Positions 26,831 through 36,127 of a DNA stretch of 64,000 nt are shown piece after piece (positions within the stretch are counted from its first letter, which is position 1; the number at the start of each line of letters is the position of its first letter). This DNA comes from Paraburkholderia agricolaris (GTDB taxonomy: Bacteria; Pseudomonadota; Gammaproteobacteria; Burkholderiales; Burkholderiaceae). Made by a program: the position numbers and the translations under genes. Under the pieces are notes generated by a model. The model ran no database searches. It was not told the origin of the DNA and worked only from the letters and a program-made list of their open reading frames with translations. The stretch is taken from NCBI RefSeq assembly GCF_009455635.1, contig NZ_QPER01000002.1:2170001-2234000 (forward strand), in the 5' to 3' direction.

Positions 26831-27673
26831 TCAGGCGGCCACGCGCACGGTCGCCGCGCCGCCGACATTGCGATGGCCCAGATATGCCTCGATCACACGC
26901 GGATCGTTGCGCACCTCGCGTGGCAGGCCTTCGGCGATTTTCCCGCCGTTGTCGAGCACGATCACGCGATCCGACAGCCGCATCACCATGTCGAGTTTGT
27001 GTTCGATCAGCAGGATGGTCAGCCCGCGCGCTTTCAGTTGTTGAATCAGCACCAGCATTTCGGCGGTTTCGGACTCGTTCATGCCGGCGGTCGGCTCGTC
27101 GAGCAGCAGAATGCGCGGATGCAACGCGAGCGCGCGGGCAATCTCGACCCGCCGCCGGTTCGCATACGACAGGCTGTGAGCCGGATGATCGATGCGCGGC
27201 GTCAGGCGTTCACCGAATCCGGCAATAATCTCGCGCACTTCGTCGCGCAGCGCCGCATCTTCACGGCGAACCGAAGCCGGTCCGACGAGCGCGCGCGCGA
27301 CTTCGGCAATAGCGCCCACGATCGGCCAACCCGTACGCGCGACACGCAAACGCGCATGCGCGCCGATCAACACGTTATCGAGCACGCTGAGATTGCCGAA
27401 TACCCGGCCATGTTGAAAGGTCCTCGCCAGTCCGAGCGCGGCCAGCTTTTCCGGCCGCACGCCGGTGATGTCGCGGCCGTCGAAACGCACGCTGCCCGCG
27501 TCCGGCGTATCGAGCCCGGTGATCAGATTGAACAGCGTCGACTTGCCCGCGCCGTTCGGCCCGATCACGCTGATCAGTTCGCCTTCCGAAATCGACAGAT
27601 CGACTCCGTTCACCGCAGTCAGTCCGCCAAAGCGCCGCGTCACGCCGCGCACGTCGAGAAGAGTCTGTGTCAT
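26831..27673 (-). CDS. livG: ABC importer ATP-binding protein, LivG type
   Basis: A 280-residue ATPase partner of LivF. It shows Walker A GPNGAGKST (about 38-46), a degenerate signature LSYANRRRVEIARAL as is normal in LivG proteins, Walker B ILLLDEPTAGMN and the C-terminal LivG extension with LIEHKLDMVMRLSDRVIVLD and RNDPRVIEAYLG. It starts 11 bp past the fused permease gene, so the operon is translationally tight. Substrate unknown. Confidence 0.94.
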   Translation of the reverse strand: MTQTLLDVRGVTRRFGGLTAVNGVDLSISEGELISVIGPNGAGKSTLFNLITGLDTPDAGSVRFDGRDITGVRPEKLAALGLARTFQHGRVFGNLSVLDNVLIGAHARLRVARTGWPIVGAIAEVARALVGPASVRREDAALRDEVREIIAGFGERLTPRIDHPAHSLSYANRRRVEIARALALHPRILLLDEPTAGMNESETAEMLVLIQQLKARGLTILLIEHKLDMVMRLSDRVIVLDNGGKIAEGLPREVRNDPRVIEAYLGHRNVGGAATVRVAA

Positions 27674-27683
27674 GTGCGCTCCG

Positions 27684-29507
27684 TCATACCGTTCCCAGCA
27701 AACCCTGCGGTCTGAACCGCACGAGCAGCAGCAAAACCAGCCCGTAGATCAGCATCCGGTAGTCGGCGGCCCAGCGGAAAATCTCCGGCAAACCGATCAG
27801 CGCCACCGCGCCGACAATGCCGCCCAGCACGTTGCCGAGCCCCCCGAGAATCACCATGGTCAAGGCGAGGATCGACACTTGCGAGTCGAAGGTCTGGTTG
27901 TTGATGTAGCTATACAGATGCGCTGCGATCCCGCCGCTAATCCCGGCGGCCAGACCGCCGAACGCAAACGCGATCGCCTTGTAGCGGTTCGGGCGAATCC
28001 CGTGCGAACGCGCCGCTACTTCGTCTTCGCGAATCGCACGCAGCGTGCGGCCCAGATGCGAGCTCAACAGCCGCGTTTGCAGCAGTGCCAGCACGATCAG
28101 CACGCCTAGCGCGAACCAGTAAATCGCGCGGGCACTGTCCGGCGTCCAGCCGAACACCGACAGCGGCGCAATGCCCGCGATGCCGAGCGGGCCACGCGTC
28201 AGGCTGTCCCAGTTGAGGATCACGAGGCTCACGACTTCGCCAATGCCCAGCGTCGCGATCGACACGTAGTGGCCGCGCAAACGGAACGCCGGATAGACCA
28301 GCAGCGTGCCGAGTGCGGCGGTGATCAAACCGGCGCAAAAAATCGTCACGACCGGCGACCAGCCGAGGTTCATCGACAGCAACGCCGACGCATACGCACC
28401 AATCACCAGTAATGCGGCATGGCCAAGCGAAATCTGTCCGACCGTGCCCGCCACCAGGGTCAGGCTCAACGCCAACATTCCGTACAGCCAGGCATTGGTG
28501 AGTGTTTGCAGGAGATAGGACGACGTGGCGGCGAACGGCAACGCAAGCGCAGCCAGCGCGAGAACAATCACCACGGCGCGTGGCACTTTTACCGCTTTGC
28601 CCGCGGACAGGAAGGTGCCGGTCATCGGCTCCGGCGGCAAACGGCGGCTGCCGCTAAAGAGTCCATTGGGACGCCACACCAGAAACAGCAGGAGCAGAAC
28701 GAACGCGAACAGATCGCGGTAGCTGGTGCCGAAGATCGCCACGCCATAGCTCTCGACCAGGCCCAGCAACAGGCTGCCGACAATCGCGCCCGGCACATTG
28801 CCCAGACCGCCGATCAGCAAGGCCACCACGCCCTTGAGCGTGGCCTGGAAGCCCATCGCCGGATCGATGCTGTTGTAGTACATGCCGACCAGCAAGCCGC
28901 TCACGCCGCCGAGCGCGCATGCGATCGCAAATACCGCCTGATTGACGCCATTGACGTTGACGCCCATCTGTTGCGCCGCGTCGCGGTCCTGCGCCGTTGC
29001 GCGTACGGCCCAGCCCAACCGGGTGAAACGCAAAAACACATAGAGCACGGCTGCCGCCGTCACGCCGATGCCGGCAATCAGCAGATCCAGCGAGCCGATC
29101 GTCGCACCGCCAACCCGAAAGTGCCAATCGGGCAACGTGCTCGGCACCGGCCGGGGATCGGCGCCGAACAGCAACTGCGCGCACTGATCGAGCACGAAGC
29201 TTATGCCGATCGTGGCGAGCAACGGAGCGATACGCGCGGCGCCTTGCAGCGGCCGCAAGCCGATCCGCTCGATCGCGATGCCAAGCAGCCCGCAGCCGAG
29301 CACCACCGCCAGCAAGGCGAGCGGCAACGGCAACCCGAGCCGCGTCAGACACAGCCAGCCGATGAAGCTGCCGATCATGTACACCGAGCCGTGTGCAAAG
29401 TTGATCAGATGCGACACGCCGAAGATCAGCGCGAGCCCGACCGCCAGCAACGCGTAGATATTGCCGACGATCAGTCCATTGATCGTGTAGTCGAGCCATG
29501 AGGCCAT
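27684..29507 (-). CDS. Fused LivH-LivM permease
   Basis: A 607-residue inner-membrane permease that joins two subunits normally encoded by separate genes. Residues about 1-290 match LivH ([20 protein letters not shown] at the N-terminus, and [20 protein letters not shown]), and residues about 310-600 match LivM ([20 protein letters not shown], and [20 protein letters not shown] near the end). A roughly 25-residue linker containing [11 protein letters not shown] joins them. No internal stop or frameshift is visible. The ATG at 29507 is chosen over an upstream one because the first helix follows directly. It lies between livK and livG. Fusion fixes a 1:1 permease stoichiometry; the substrate is unknown. 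Confidence 0.93.
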   Translation of the reverse strand: MASWLDYTINGLIVGNIYALLAVGLALIFGVSHLINFAHGSVYMIGSFIGWLCLTRLGLPLPLALLAVVLGCGLLGIAIERIGLRPLQGAARIAPLLATIGISFVLDQCAQLLFGADPRPVPSTLPDWHFRVGGATIGSLDLLIAGIGVTAAAVLYVFLRFTRLGWAVRATAQDRDAAQQMGVNVNGVNQAVFAIACALGGVSGLLVGMYYNSIDPAMGFQATLKGVVALLIGGLGNVPGAIVGSLLLGLVESYGVAIFGTSYRDLFAFVLLLLFLVWRPNGLFSGSRRLPPEPMTGTFLSAGKAVKVPRAVVIVLALAALALPFAATSSYLLQTLTNAWLYGMLALSLTLVAGTVGQISLGHAALLVIGAYASALLSMNLGWSPVVTIFCAGLITAALGTLLVYPAFRLRGHYVSIATLGIGEVVSLVILNWDSLTRGPLGIAGIAPLSVFGWTPDSARAIYWFALGVLIVLALLQTRLLSSHLGRTLRAIREDEVAARSHGIRPNRYKAIAFAFGGLAAGISGGIAAHLYSYINNQTFDSQVSILALTMVILGGLGNVLGGIVGAVALIGLPEIFRWAADYRMLIYGLVLLLLVRFRPQGLLGTV

Positions 29508-29610
29508 AGCATTCAGATCCGGTGAAAACAGACAAACAGACAGACACACAAGCCGACACGTAAGCGTCGCTCAGACGTTGCTTGTGCGTTGCCTGTGCAT
29601 TGCCGAAGTG

Positions 29611-30807
29611 TTATTTCGAAGCGACCAGTGGCTTCGCACCGTCCCATTGCGTGAACTGGTTGTCCTTGACGACCAGATACACGCTGCGCGCGCCGGCCAC
29701 ACGGCGTGTCTGCGGATCGAACTGCACCTTGCCGAAGATCAGGCTCGGCACATCCCTGATCTGCTTCAGACCGTCGTGCACCGCCTGACGGGTCACGCCG
29801 TAGCGGCGCATGACTTCCGCCGAGACGATCATCGCGTCGTACGCACGCGCGGCGAACGTATCGGGCTCGCCGTTGTACTTCGCGCGATAACGCTGCACGA
29901 AATCCTGTACCTCAGGCCGCTTGTCGCCGGGGAAGAAATTCGATTCGGTGAACACGCCATTTACTGCCTCGCCGCCGAGTTCGAGAAATTTCGGCGAATA
30001 GACCGAGCCCACGGCCGCGATCGGCTGCGTCAAACCCGACGAACGCGCCTGACGCACGATCTGCGCGCCGTCCGCGTAGTACGAGATCAGCACGAGCGAA
30101 TCGGGTTTCGCTTCGTTCACCCGCACCAGCGTCGCGCGAAAATCTTTTTCAGTCGGCTGATAGCCTTCTGCGGCGACGACCTGCGCGCCGTCCTGCGCCG
30201 CGGCCTTCGCGAAAATGTCCTTGCTGGTGCGGCCCCAGTCGGTATTCAGATAGAGCACGGCGATGCGCCTGAAGCCGAGTTCCTTCGTTGCGTAGTGCGC
30301 GAGCAGCGGTTGCTCCTCAGCCTGGCTGAGCGCGGTGCTCCACATGTAGTCGCCACCCTTCGTGAAGTCCGGGTGCGAATTGGTGAAGCCGAATTGCACA
30401 AGTTGCCCACGCTGATAAATCGGCGAGGCCGCCATCGAAGTCGTGCTTGAGAGATCGCCTAACTCCAGCAGAATGCGCGGGTCGCCGACAAACTTCTGTG
30501 CGATCGAGACCGCCTGGCGCGGGTCGCCACGGCTGTCCTCGAAGTCGTAGGCGAGTGGCCGGCCCTTGATGCCGCCCTGGCTGTTGATCTGCTCAAGCGC
30601 AAGATCGAAGCCGCGCTTCCACTGCGTGCCGTATTGCGCGTCCTGTCCGGTAAGCGGCCCGCTTACGCCGATCAGATACGGCTCGCCCGCCGCGGCGCCG
30701 GCATGAGCCGGCAAGCTTGCGGTGATACCCATCACTGCGGCGAGCACCGGCAGCGTTTTCAGCCAGCGCGACCAGCTGGTTCGCGACGATTTGGATACGT
30801 GTTTCAT
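29611..30807 (-). CDS. livK: ABC importer substrate-binding protein, LivK type
   Basis: A 398-residue periplasmic binding protein with an N-terminal signal peptide (Lys/Arg-rich start, hydrophobic LPVLAAVMGITASLPAHA, about residues 18-36). The mature protein opens YLIGVSGPLTGQDAQYGTQW and continues in the two-lobed LivK/AmiC fold, with LALEQINSQGGIKG and ending in FTQWDGAKPLVASK. The start at 30807 places the signal at the N-terminus. It is the first gene of the importer operon and diverges from lysR. The C-terminal region is AmiC-like rather than strict LivK, so the ligand may not be an amino acid; the linked flavoprotein genes hint at a xenobiotic or organic acid. Confidence 0.92.
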   Translation of the reverse strand: MKHVSKSSRTSWSRWLKTLPVLAAVMGITASLPAHAGAAAGEPYLIGVSGPLTGQDAQYGTQWKRGFDLALEQINSQGGIKGRPLAYDFEDSRGDPRQAVSIAQKFVGDPRILLELGDLSSTTSMAASPIYQRGQLVQFGFTNSHPDFTKGGDYMWSTALSQAEEQPLLAHYATKELGFRRIAVLYLNTDWGRTSKDIFAKAAAQDGAQVVAAEGYQPTEKDFRATLVRVNEAKPDSLVLISYYADGAQIVRQARSSGLTQPIAAVGSVYSPKFLELGGEAVNGVFTESNFFPGDKRPEVQDFVQRYRAKYNGEPDTFAARAYDAMIVSAEVMRRYGVTRQAVHDGLKQIRDVPSLIFGKVQFDPQTRRVAGARSVYLVVKDNQFTQWDGAKPLVASK

Positions 30808-31157
30808 GTTTGCCCCGACTGTCATCTTCAAAGTGAGGCCATGTAACCACGGTGAATTCCGGCGGCCCAACGAAGTTTTGGGAATATGGTTATCACGTCG
30901 GCGAGCATGCCTCTGCTCGCGCAAGGCGACGCGGCGAGCGTGGGTTCGCTGTCACTCGCCGACGCGTCAGGGCATCTCATTGACGCAATTGACTTTTCTT
31001 GCTTTTGACAGATGCCACCGAGAAGAAAACTCGAGGCGCCACGCGCTCGCACAACGATTCGCTTCGCATTTTTTTTGCTGTCGATATCGAAATTCATTAT
31101 ATAAATCGTGCATTCAGACGACCCTACAATGCGCAGATCGAATTGCCAGGGCGCGTC
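30808..31157. promoter_or_regulatory. 350-bp divergent control region of livK and lysR
   Basis: The region holds the promoters of the importer operon and of lysR. It includes a perfect palindrome TCGATATCGA at 31081-31090 in an AT-rich part beside TTATATAAATC. A LysR-family T-N11-A site was not identified with confidence. Confidence 0.5.
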
Positions 31158-32144
31158 ATGGAGCTGCATCAACTCGAAGCCTTTTCGGCGGTCATGTCCG
31201 CCGGCAGCATCACCGGTGCGGGACGTTTGCTCGAACGCTCGCAGCCGGCCGTCACACGCCAGATTCAGGAGCTCGAAGCGGATCTCGGCTATGCGCTGTT
31301 CAATCGCAACGGCCCGCGTGTCACGCCGACGCATCGTGCGTTTCTGCTTTACGAAGAAGTCGAGCGTTCGCTGGTCGGACTGAAGACCATCGAGCAGCGG
31401 GCGCGCGCCATCGGTCTCGGCGAAGCGGAACCGCTGCGTGTGGCGGCCACGCCCGCGCTGGCCGCGTCGATCGTGCCACCTGCCATCGCGATGCTGCCGC
31501 CGCTCGGCCACGCGCCGCAATTCCAGTTACGCAGCCTGTCGGCGGAACACGTCGTGCATGAAGTGCTGACCCGCACCGCGGATATCGGTCTGGTCACCTT
31601 GCCCATCGGGCATGCGGAGCTCGACATCCACTGGATCGCCGAGGCGCCTTGCGTGGCACTGGTGCAGAGCGGCGACCCGCTCGCCACACTGCCCCATATC
31701 GCGCTGCGCGATCTGGCGAAGCGGCGCATCGTCACCGTGGCGAACCGTTTCCGGCTACGGCATCGGATCGACGCAGCGTTCGCGGCCGCGCGCATCGCCG
31801 CCGACGTGTTTCTCGAAACCAATGCATCGTTGAACGCGGTGATGGCCGCTCGCGCGGGCGCCTGCGTCGCAATCGTCGACCCCGCCACCGGACTCGGCCT
31901 GCCTATCGAAGGCGTGACGGCGCGGCCGCTCGATTGCGCGATTCCTTTCTTCTTCGGCGTCGTCACGCCGGCGGGCAAACCGCGTCGCGCCGCCGTCGAC
32001 GCGTTGCTGCAAGCCATCGAACATGCGACCCGCGAACTGCTCGACGGTGTGGTCCTGCATCCGGCCCAGCAACACGACGCACTGCTGCAACGCGAAACGC
32101 GTGCCCCTCGTACGCGCACCAAACATCCGGAACACACAGCATGA
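31158..32144 (+). CDS. LysR-family transcriptional regulator
   Basis: A 328-residue LysR-type regulator. Residues about 1-60 form the HTH (MELHQLEAFSAVMSAGSITG, then ERSQPAVTRQIQELEADLGY) and the rest is the type 2 periplasmic-binding-like effector domain. The ATG at 31158 begins at the conserved N-terminus. Its stop overlaps the ATG of the flavoprotein gene (ATGA at 32141-32144), so regulator and enzymes share one operon, and it diverges from livK. It probably activates both directions in response to the imported compound or a product of it. Confidence 0.93.
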   Translation: MELHQLEAFSAVMSAGSITGAGRLLERSQPAVTRQIQELEADLGYALFNRNGPRVTPTHRAFLLYEEVERSLVGLKTIEQRARAIGLGEAEPLRVAATPALAASIVPPAIAMLPPLGHAPQFQLRSLSAEHVVHEVLTRTADIGLVTLPIGHAELDIHWIAEAPCVALVQSGDPLATLPHIALRDLAKRRIVTVANRFRLRHRIDAAFAAARIAADVFLETNASLNAVMAARAGACVAIVDPATGLGLPIEGVTARPLDCAIPFFFGVVTPAGKPRRAAVDALLQAIEHATRELLDGVVLHPAQQHDALLQRETRAPRTRTKHPEHTA

Positions 32145-33652
32145 ATCGCCTTGCCGATCTCGAAACCCGCTTGCGTGAAGATCTGCGCTGGCTGGAATTA
32201 CCCGCGCCCTCCTGGGTCCCGCCACGTTTCGCCGCTGCCGAACGCGTACTCGATGTCGCCGTGATCGGTGGCGGCATGGCGGGGCTCGCCGCGGCGGCCG
32301 AACTGCGCTGGCTGGGTATCGACAATCTGCGCATATTCGATCGCGCACCATCGGGACGCGAAGGTCCCTGGGTATCGTTCGCGCGCATGGAAACGCTGCG
32401 CTCGCCCAAGCAACTCACGGGTCCCGCCCTGCGCATGCCGGCCCTCACATTTCGCGCGTGGTACGAAGCGCAATTCGGCAACCCCGCGTGGGATGCGCTC
32501 TACAAGATTCCGCGCACCCAGTGGATGGACTATCTGCGCTGGTATCGCGAGGTGCTCGATCTGCCGGTGCAAAACGACACCGCGCTCACCTCGCTGCGTC
32601 CGCGCGACGACGGTCTGCTTGAACTCGATCTGCACGATCTCTCGAAAGCAGACGCACAGCGCACGGTGCTCGCGCGGCATGTCGTGCTCGCCACTGGCCG
32701 CGACGGGTTGGGCGGCCCATCCGTACCGGTTATCGCCAATACGGTTGCGCGCCGCTACTGGGCCCATTCCGCGGAGGCAATCGATTTCGCTGCGCTGGCC
32801 GGCAAACGTGTCGGTGTCGTCGGCGCGGGGGCGTCCGCCTTCGACAATGCGGCAACCGCACTCGAAGCGGGGGCGGCCGGCGTCGATCTGTTTATCCGCC
32901 GCGACGACATTCCACGCGTGAACAAGTTGACCGGCATCGGCAGTCCGGGTCTCGTGCATGGTTTCGCCGATCTTGACGACGCATCCAGATGGCGCTTTCT
33001 GCACTACGCACAGACCGAGCAGACGCCTCCGCCGCGAGACAGCGTGCTGCGGGTTTCACGCCATGCCAATGCACGTTTTCATGTCGGCAGTCCGGTGGCA
33101 GCGATCGAGGAACTCGACGGCGCGCTCGCGGTAACAACACCCAAAGGCCGTTACGTGGTGGACTTTCTGATTTTCGCGACCGGCTTTCACTCGGATATCG
33201 CCACGCGTACCGAGTTTGCGCCGTTCGCCGGTTTTGTACGGCGCTGGAAAGACCGCTATCGGGCGGACCCGTCGCTGCCTTCGCACGAACTGGCGGAGTC
33301 GCCGGATCTCGGCGACGCGTTCGCGTTTCAGGAGCGCGAACCCGGCACCTGTGCGGCGCTAACGCAGATTCATTGTTTCAATCACGCGGCGAGCCTTAGC
33401 CATGGAAAACTGTCCGGCGACATCCCGGCGATCAGCGAAGGCGCGCAGCGCCTCGCACGCGGCATCGCGAGCCGCCTGTTCGACGCGGATCGCGAGCGCC
33501 ACTACGAGGCGCTGGTCGCCTTCGACAAAGCGGAGTTACAAGGGGATGAATGGACCGATGCGGATGCATCGTCCGGCACTGCGCGCGCTCATCTGCAAGC
33601 AGAGCACGCCGCTGACAATCCCGCCGAAAACACCGCAGAAAACACTGATTAA
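32141..33652 (+). CDS. FAD/NAD(P)-binding flavoprotein monooxygenase-like
   Basis: A 503-residue flavin-dependent oxidoreductase. The FAD-binding Rossmann motif VIGGGMAGLAAAAEL is at about 41-55; a second nucleotide motif VGVVGAGASAFDNAATAL lies near 227-244; ATGRDG and FATGFHSDIA are the linker motifs of flavin-containing monooxygenases. The Baeyer-Villiger fingerprint is not seen, so it belongs to an FMO-like group of unknown substrate. It overlaps lysR by four bases and is followed after 15 bp by two carboxymuconolactone-decarboxylase-type genes. The acidic C-terminal tail (AEHAADNPAENTAENTD) is not conserved in appearance. With the linked importer, oxidation of an imported small molecule is the likely role. 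Confidence 0.85.
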   Translation: MNRLADLETRLREDLRWLELPAPSWVPPRFAAAERVLDVAVIGGGMAGLAAAAELRWLGIDNLRIFDRAPSGREGPWVSFARMETLRSPKQLTGPALRMPALTFRAWYEAQFGNPAWDALYKIPRTQWMDYLRWYREVLDLPVQNDTALTSLRPRDDGLLELDLHDLSKADAQRTVLARHVVLATGRDGLGGPSVPVIANTVARRYWAHSAEAIDFAALAGKRVGVVGAGASAFDNAATALEAGAAGVDLFIRRDDIPRVNKLTGIGSPGLVHGFADLDDASRWRFLHYAQTEQTPPPRDSVLRVSRHANARFHVGSPVAAIEELDGALAVTTPKGRYVVDFLIFATGFHSDIATRTEFAPFAGFVRRWKDRYRADPSLPSHELAESPDLGDAFAFQEREPGTCAALTQIHCFNHAASLSHGKLSGDIPAISEGAQRLARGIASRLFDADRERHYEALVAFDKAELQGDEWTDADASSGTARAHLQAEHAADNPAENTAENTD

Positions 33653-33667
33653 CCCGCCGGAGCAGAT

Positions 33668-34228
33668 ATGACCGACCTCGCGTCACAGACCCAATCGTCC
33701 GCACTTTCAGACGTCGCCGACACCGCCACCGTCGATACCGTCGACACCCTCGCCGGCCTGCAAGCCGGCAGCCCGCTCGCATCGGTCCGCCACACCCGCG
33801 ACAAGGTCGCGCTGCACACGCAACGCAGCGAAGACGCACTGTTCGATCCCGCGTTGCCCGATCTGTCGCTGCACGAGCGCTTGTTTGCCGCATGGTATGC
33901 CGCCCGTCTCTCGCTGGCCGACGATCTCGCCGACGCCTACACGGCGAAGCTCATCGCCGCCGGCGCACAGCCGGTGACGCTCGATGCAATCGAAGCGGGT
34001 ACGCTCGACCCCGCCGCCGACGCGCGCCTGATCGCCATCCTTTCTCACGTTAAGCTATTGACTCTGAAGCCGGTCCAAGCACGCCCCGAGCATCTGCGGA
34101 CGCTGCAACAAGCCGGGATCACGACACGCGGCATCGTCGCGTTGTCCCAGCTGATTGCATTCGTCACTTATCAATTGCGCGTGATAGCGGGCCTGAAGGC
34201 ATTGCGCGCCGCCCAGGAGGCAGCATGA
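33668..34228 (+). CDS. CMD-domain protein, Avi_7170-like
   Basis: A 186-residue helical protein resembling the uncharacterised CMD-domain group known as the Avi_7170 family. A variable Thr/Asp-rich N-terminus (about 1-45) precedes a core with LSLHERLFAAWYAARLS, HVKLLTLKPVQARPEHLRTL and GITTRGIVALSQLIAFVTYQ, the helices of the AhpD/CMD fold. It lacks the CxxC redox motif, unlike its downstream neighbour, whose ATG overlaps its stop. This suggests the pair works together, perhaps as a heteromer with one redox-active subunit. Function unproven. Confidence 0.78.
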   Translation: MTDLASQTQSSALSDVADTATVDTVDTLAGLQAGSPLASVRHTRDKVALHTQRSEDALFDPALPDLSLHERLFAAWYAARLSLADDLADAYTAKLIAAGAQPVTLDAIEAGTLDPAADARLIAILSHVKLLTLKPVQARPEHLRTLQQAGITTRGIVALSQLIAFVTYQLRVIAGLKALRAAQEAA

Positions 34229-34839
34229 CCCAGGTGAACACCAGTGCATTGCCGGCTGACCGGTTCAACGGCTTTACCTTCGATACGCTTGGCTGGCGCG
34301 CATGGCTCGACACGGTCAGCCTCGAGAACGCCACGCCCGGGCAGATCGCCGTGCTCGAAGAAAGCCATCCGCACGCGAAGACCTCCGACTACTATCTCCT
34401 GCTGGTCCAGCAGGCGGAAATCCTGCGGCAACGCTCCGGCGTTTTCAACGCGATCATGTATGCGCCGGGCGGCCTGCCGCGCGCCGAGCGTGAACTCGCC
34501 AGCACCGTGGTCTCGCGCGTGAACGGCTGCGTGTATTGCGCTTCGGTGCATGCGCAACGATTCGGCCAGCTCGCGAAACGGACCGACGCGATCGAAGATG
34601 TTTTCGAAGACCCGTCGAGCGCCGGCACCACGCCGCGCGAGCGAGCGATCGTCCAGTACGCGATCGAATTGACCGATCACCCTGAAAATGTCGACGCAGA
34701 CGCTATCAGGCGCCTCGAAGCCAATGGCCTGACGCAAGCGGAGATTCTCGACCTGACTCACGCGATCGCGATCTTTGCGTGGGCCAACCGGTTGATGCTC
34801 ACGCTTGGCGAACCGGTGTTTCCGCAAGCGGACGCGTGA
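34225..34839 (+). CDS. Alkylhydroperoxidase-domain protein, Avi_7169-like
   Basis: A 204-residue AhpD-like protein. It contains the active CxxC with trailing His, GCVYCASVHAQRFGQL (about 99-114), the peroxidase/thiol site of AhpD and related CMD proteins, and matches the Avi_7169 group by neighbourhood and pattern (SDYYLLLVQQAEILRQRSG). It overlaps the upstream CMD gene by four bases. Possible role: removing peroxide or a reactive intermediate made by the linked flavoprotein. The partner genes are the importer, lysR and flavoprotein. Confidence 0.82.
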   Translation: MTQVNTSALPADRFNGFTFDTLGWRAWLDTVSLENATPGQIAVLEESHPHAKTSDYYLLLVQQAEILRQRSGVFNAIMYAPGGLPRAERELASTVVSRVNGCVYCASVHAQRFGQLAKRTDAIEDVFEDPSSAGTTPRERAIVQYAIELTDHPENVDADAIRRLEANGLTQAEILDLTHAIAIFAWANRLMLTLGEPVFPQADA

Positions 34840-34951
34840 TGTGCGGGCGCAGCGGCCCACCGCATCCAGCCGCGACAGCCTGTACGCGCCGAAGAGGCCA
34901 AAGGCCGCATTGCGGTATCCTCAGCGGCTCGTTCAGAAGGAGGATGGATTC

Positions 34952-35257
34952 ATGAAGTTTTCGATTTGCGTGGCACTCGCCGCCCTGACGCTGTCCGCCA
35001 CCGCGTACGCGCAAACATCGCAAACCTTTCGCTTCGGCGAAGGCCAGAGCACGCTGCCGTCCGGCAATGGCCATCCGGCACCCACGCCGGGCACGCAGGC
35101 CCAACAGCCGCAACCGATGCAAGCCCAGCAGCAACCGCAGCCCGCTGAACATGCCGCGGCCAAAAGCAACGCCAGGGCCAGGCCAAAGCACAAGGCAAAG
35201 CGCCACCGGCATTACCGCGGGCAGGTGAAACAACCGGATACCTACTCGCACAACTGA
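34952..35257 (+). CDS. Small secreted Gln/Pro-rich basic protein
   Basis: A 101-residue protein with a strong ribosome-binding site (AGAAGGAGGA, about 34935-34944) and a clear signal peptide MKFSICVALAALTLSATAYA. The mature part is low complexity: Gln/Pro-rich in the middle (QAQQPQPMQAQQQPQPAEH) and Lys/Arg/His-rich near the end (ARPKHKAKRHRHYRG). No enzyme family was recognised. It stands alone after the flavoprotein operon. It may be a periplasmic or surface protein. Confidence 0.6.
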   Translation: MKFSICVALAALTLSATAYAQTSQTFRFGEGQSTLPSGNGHPAPTPGTQAQQPQPMQAQQQPQPAEHAAAKSNARARPKHKAKRHRHYRGQVKQPDTYSHN

Positions 35258-35482
35258 CCGGCGCACGCAGGTAGATTCGCGACGAAAATCCGTCGCGCCC
35301 GGCCGCGACACATGGCCGGGCACGCCACGCCAGGCGCGGATCGCGCCCAGTCGCCTATGCATACGCCAATACTGCCCATACTGCCCATAAATCGCGGCGA
35401 TTTTTGACGCGCTTCAAATTCGCGCGCGCGGCGGGCATAGTAAAACGTATTCATAGATTCACCGGCCACGACAGGAACACGT

Positions 35483-36094
35483 ATGAGCACCCCCCGCCCC
35501 GCCCCATCCACACCCCATTCGACCGATTCAGCCGCCCCGACGCCACTGACCGCCCCGTTGATCCGCGACGCCACCGAAGCCGATCTACCCGCGATCCAGG
35601 CGATCTACGCCCACCATGTGTTGACAGGCGTCGCTTCGTTTGAGGAAATCCCGCCTTCCGTCGACGATCTGCGCACGCGGCTCGCGTCGGTGCGCAGCCA
35701 TGGGTTGCCGTACATGGTGGCCGAGATCGACGGCGAAGTCGCCGGCTATTGCTACGCGACGCCGTACCGGCCGCGCGCCGCGTATCGGAACACGATCGAG
35801 GATTCGATCTACGTGAACGACGCGTATCGCGGACGAGGCCTGGGACGCGTGCTGTTGCAGGCGCTGATCGAACGCTGCGAAACCGGACCTTGGCGCCAGA
35901 TGGTCGCCGTGATCGCCGACGGCGGCAGCGGCGGCTCGCTATCCCTGCATGCGCAACTGGGTTTCGAATTGACCGGCACGTTAAAGGCGGTGGGCTTCAA
36001 GCACGGCCGCTGGCTCGACACCACGCTGATGCAGCGGACCTTGGGGGCCGGAGATTCGACCGCGCCGGACGACATCGCGCAGGAACGCGACTGA
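35483..36094 (+). CDS. GNAT acetyltransferase, phosphinothricin-acetyltransferase-like
   Basis: A 203-residue acetyl-CoA-dependent N-acetyltransferase. The pattern matches the Pat/Bar-type subfamily, which acetylates phosphinothricin, methionine sulfoximine or similar compounds: IRDATEADLPAIQAIYAHHV near the N-terminus, YRNTIEDSIYVNDAYRGRGLG with the acetyl-CoA pyrophosphate loop RGRGLGRVLL at about 114-123, and GFKHGRWLDTTLMQR near the end. The first 25 residues are a Pro/Thr-rich extension. It converges on the DUF1176 gene, 33 bp between stops. Actual substrate unknown. Confidence 0.88.
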   Translation: MSTPRPAPSTPHSTDSAAPTPLTAPLIRDATEADLPAIQAIYAHHVLTGVASFEEIPPSVDDLRTRLASVRSHGLPYMVAEIDGEVAGYCYATPYRPRAAYRNTIEDSIYVNDAYRGRGLGRVLLQALIERCETGPWRQMVAVIADGGSGGSLSLHAQLGFELTGTLKAVGFKHGRWLDTTLMQRTLGAGDSTAPDDIAQERD

Positions 36095-36127
36095 AGCCCG
36101 GCCCTTCGTTTCAATACGTCCTCAAGG

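Noticed and set aside
31649..32140. Long upstream extension of the flavoprotein frame
   Set aside because: It overlaps lysR, which is well conserved; the ATG at 32141 with ATGA coupling fits better.
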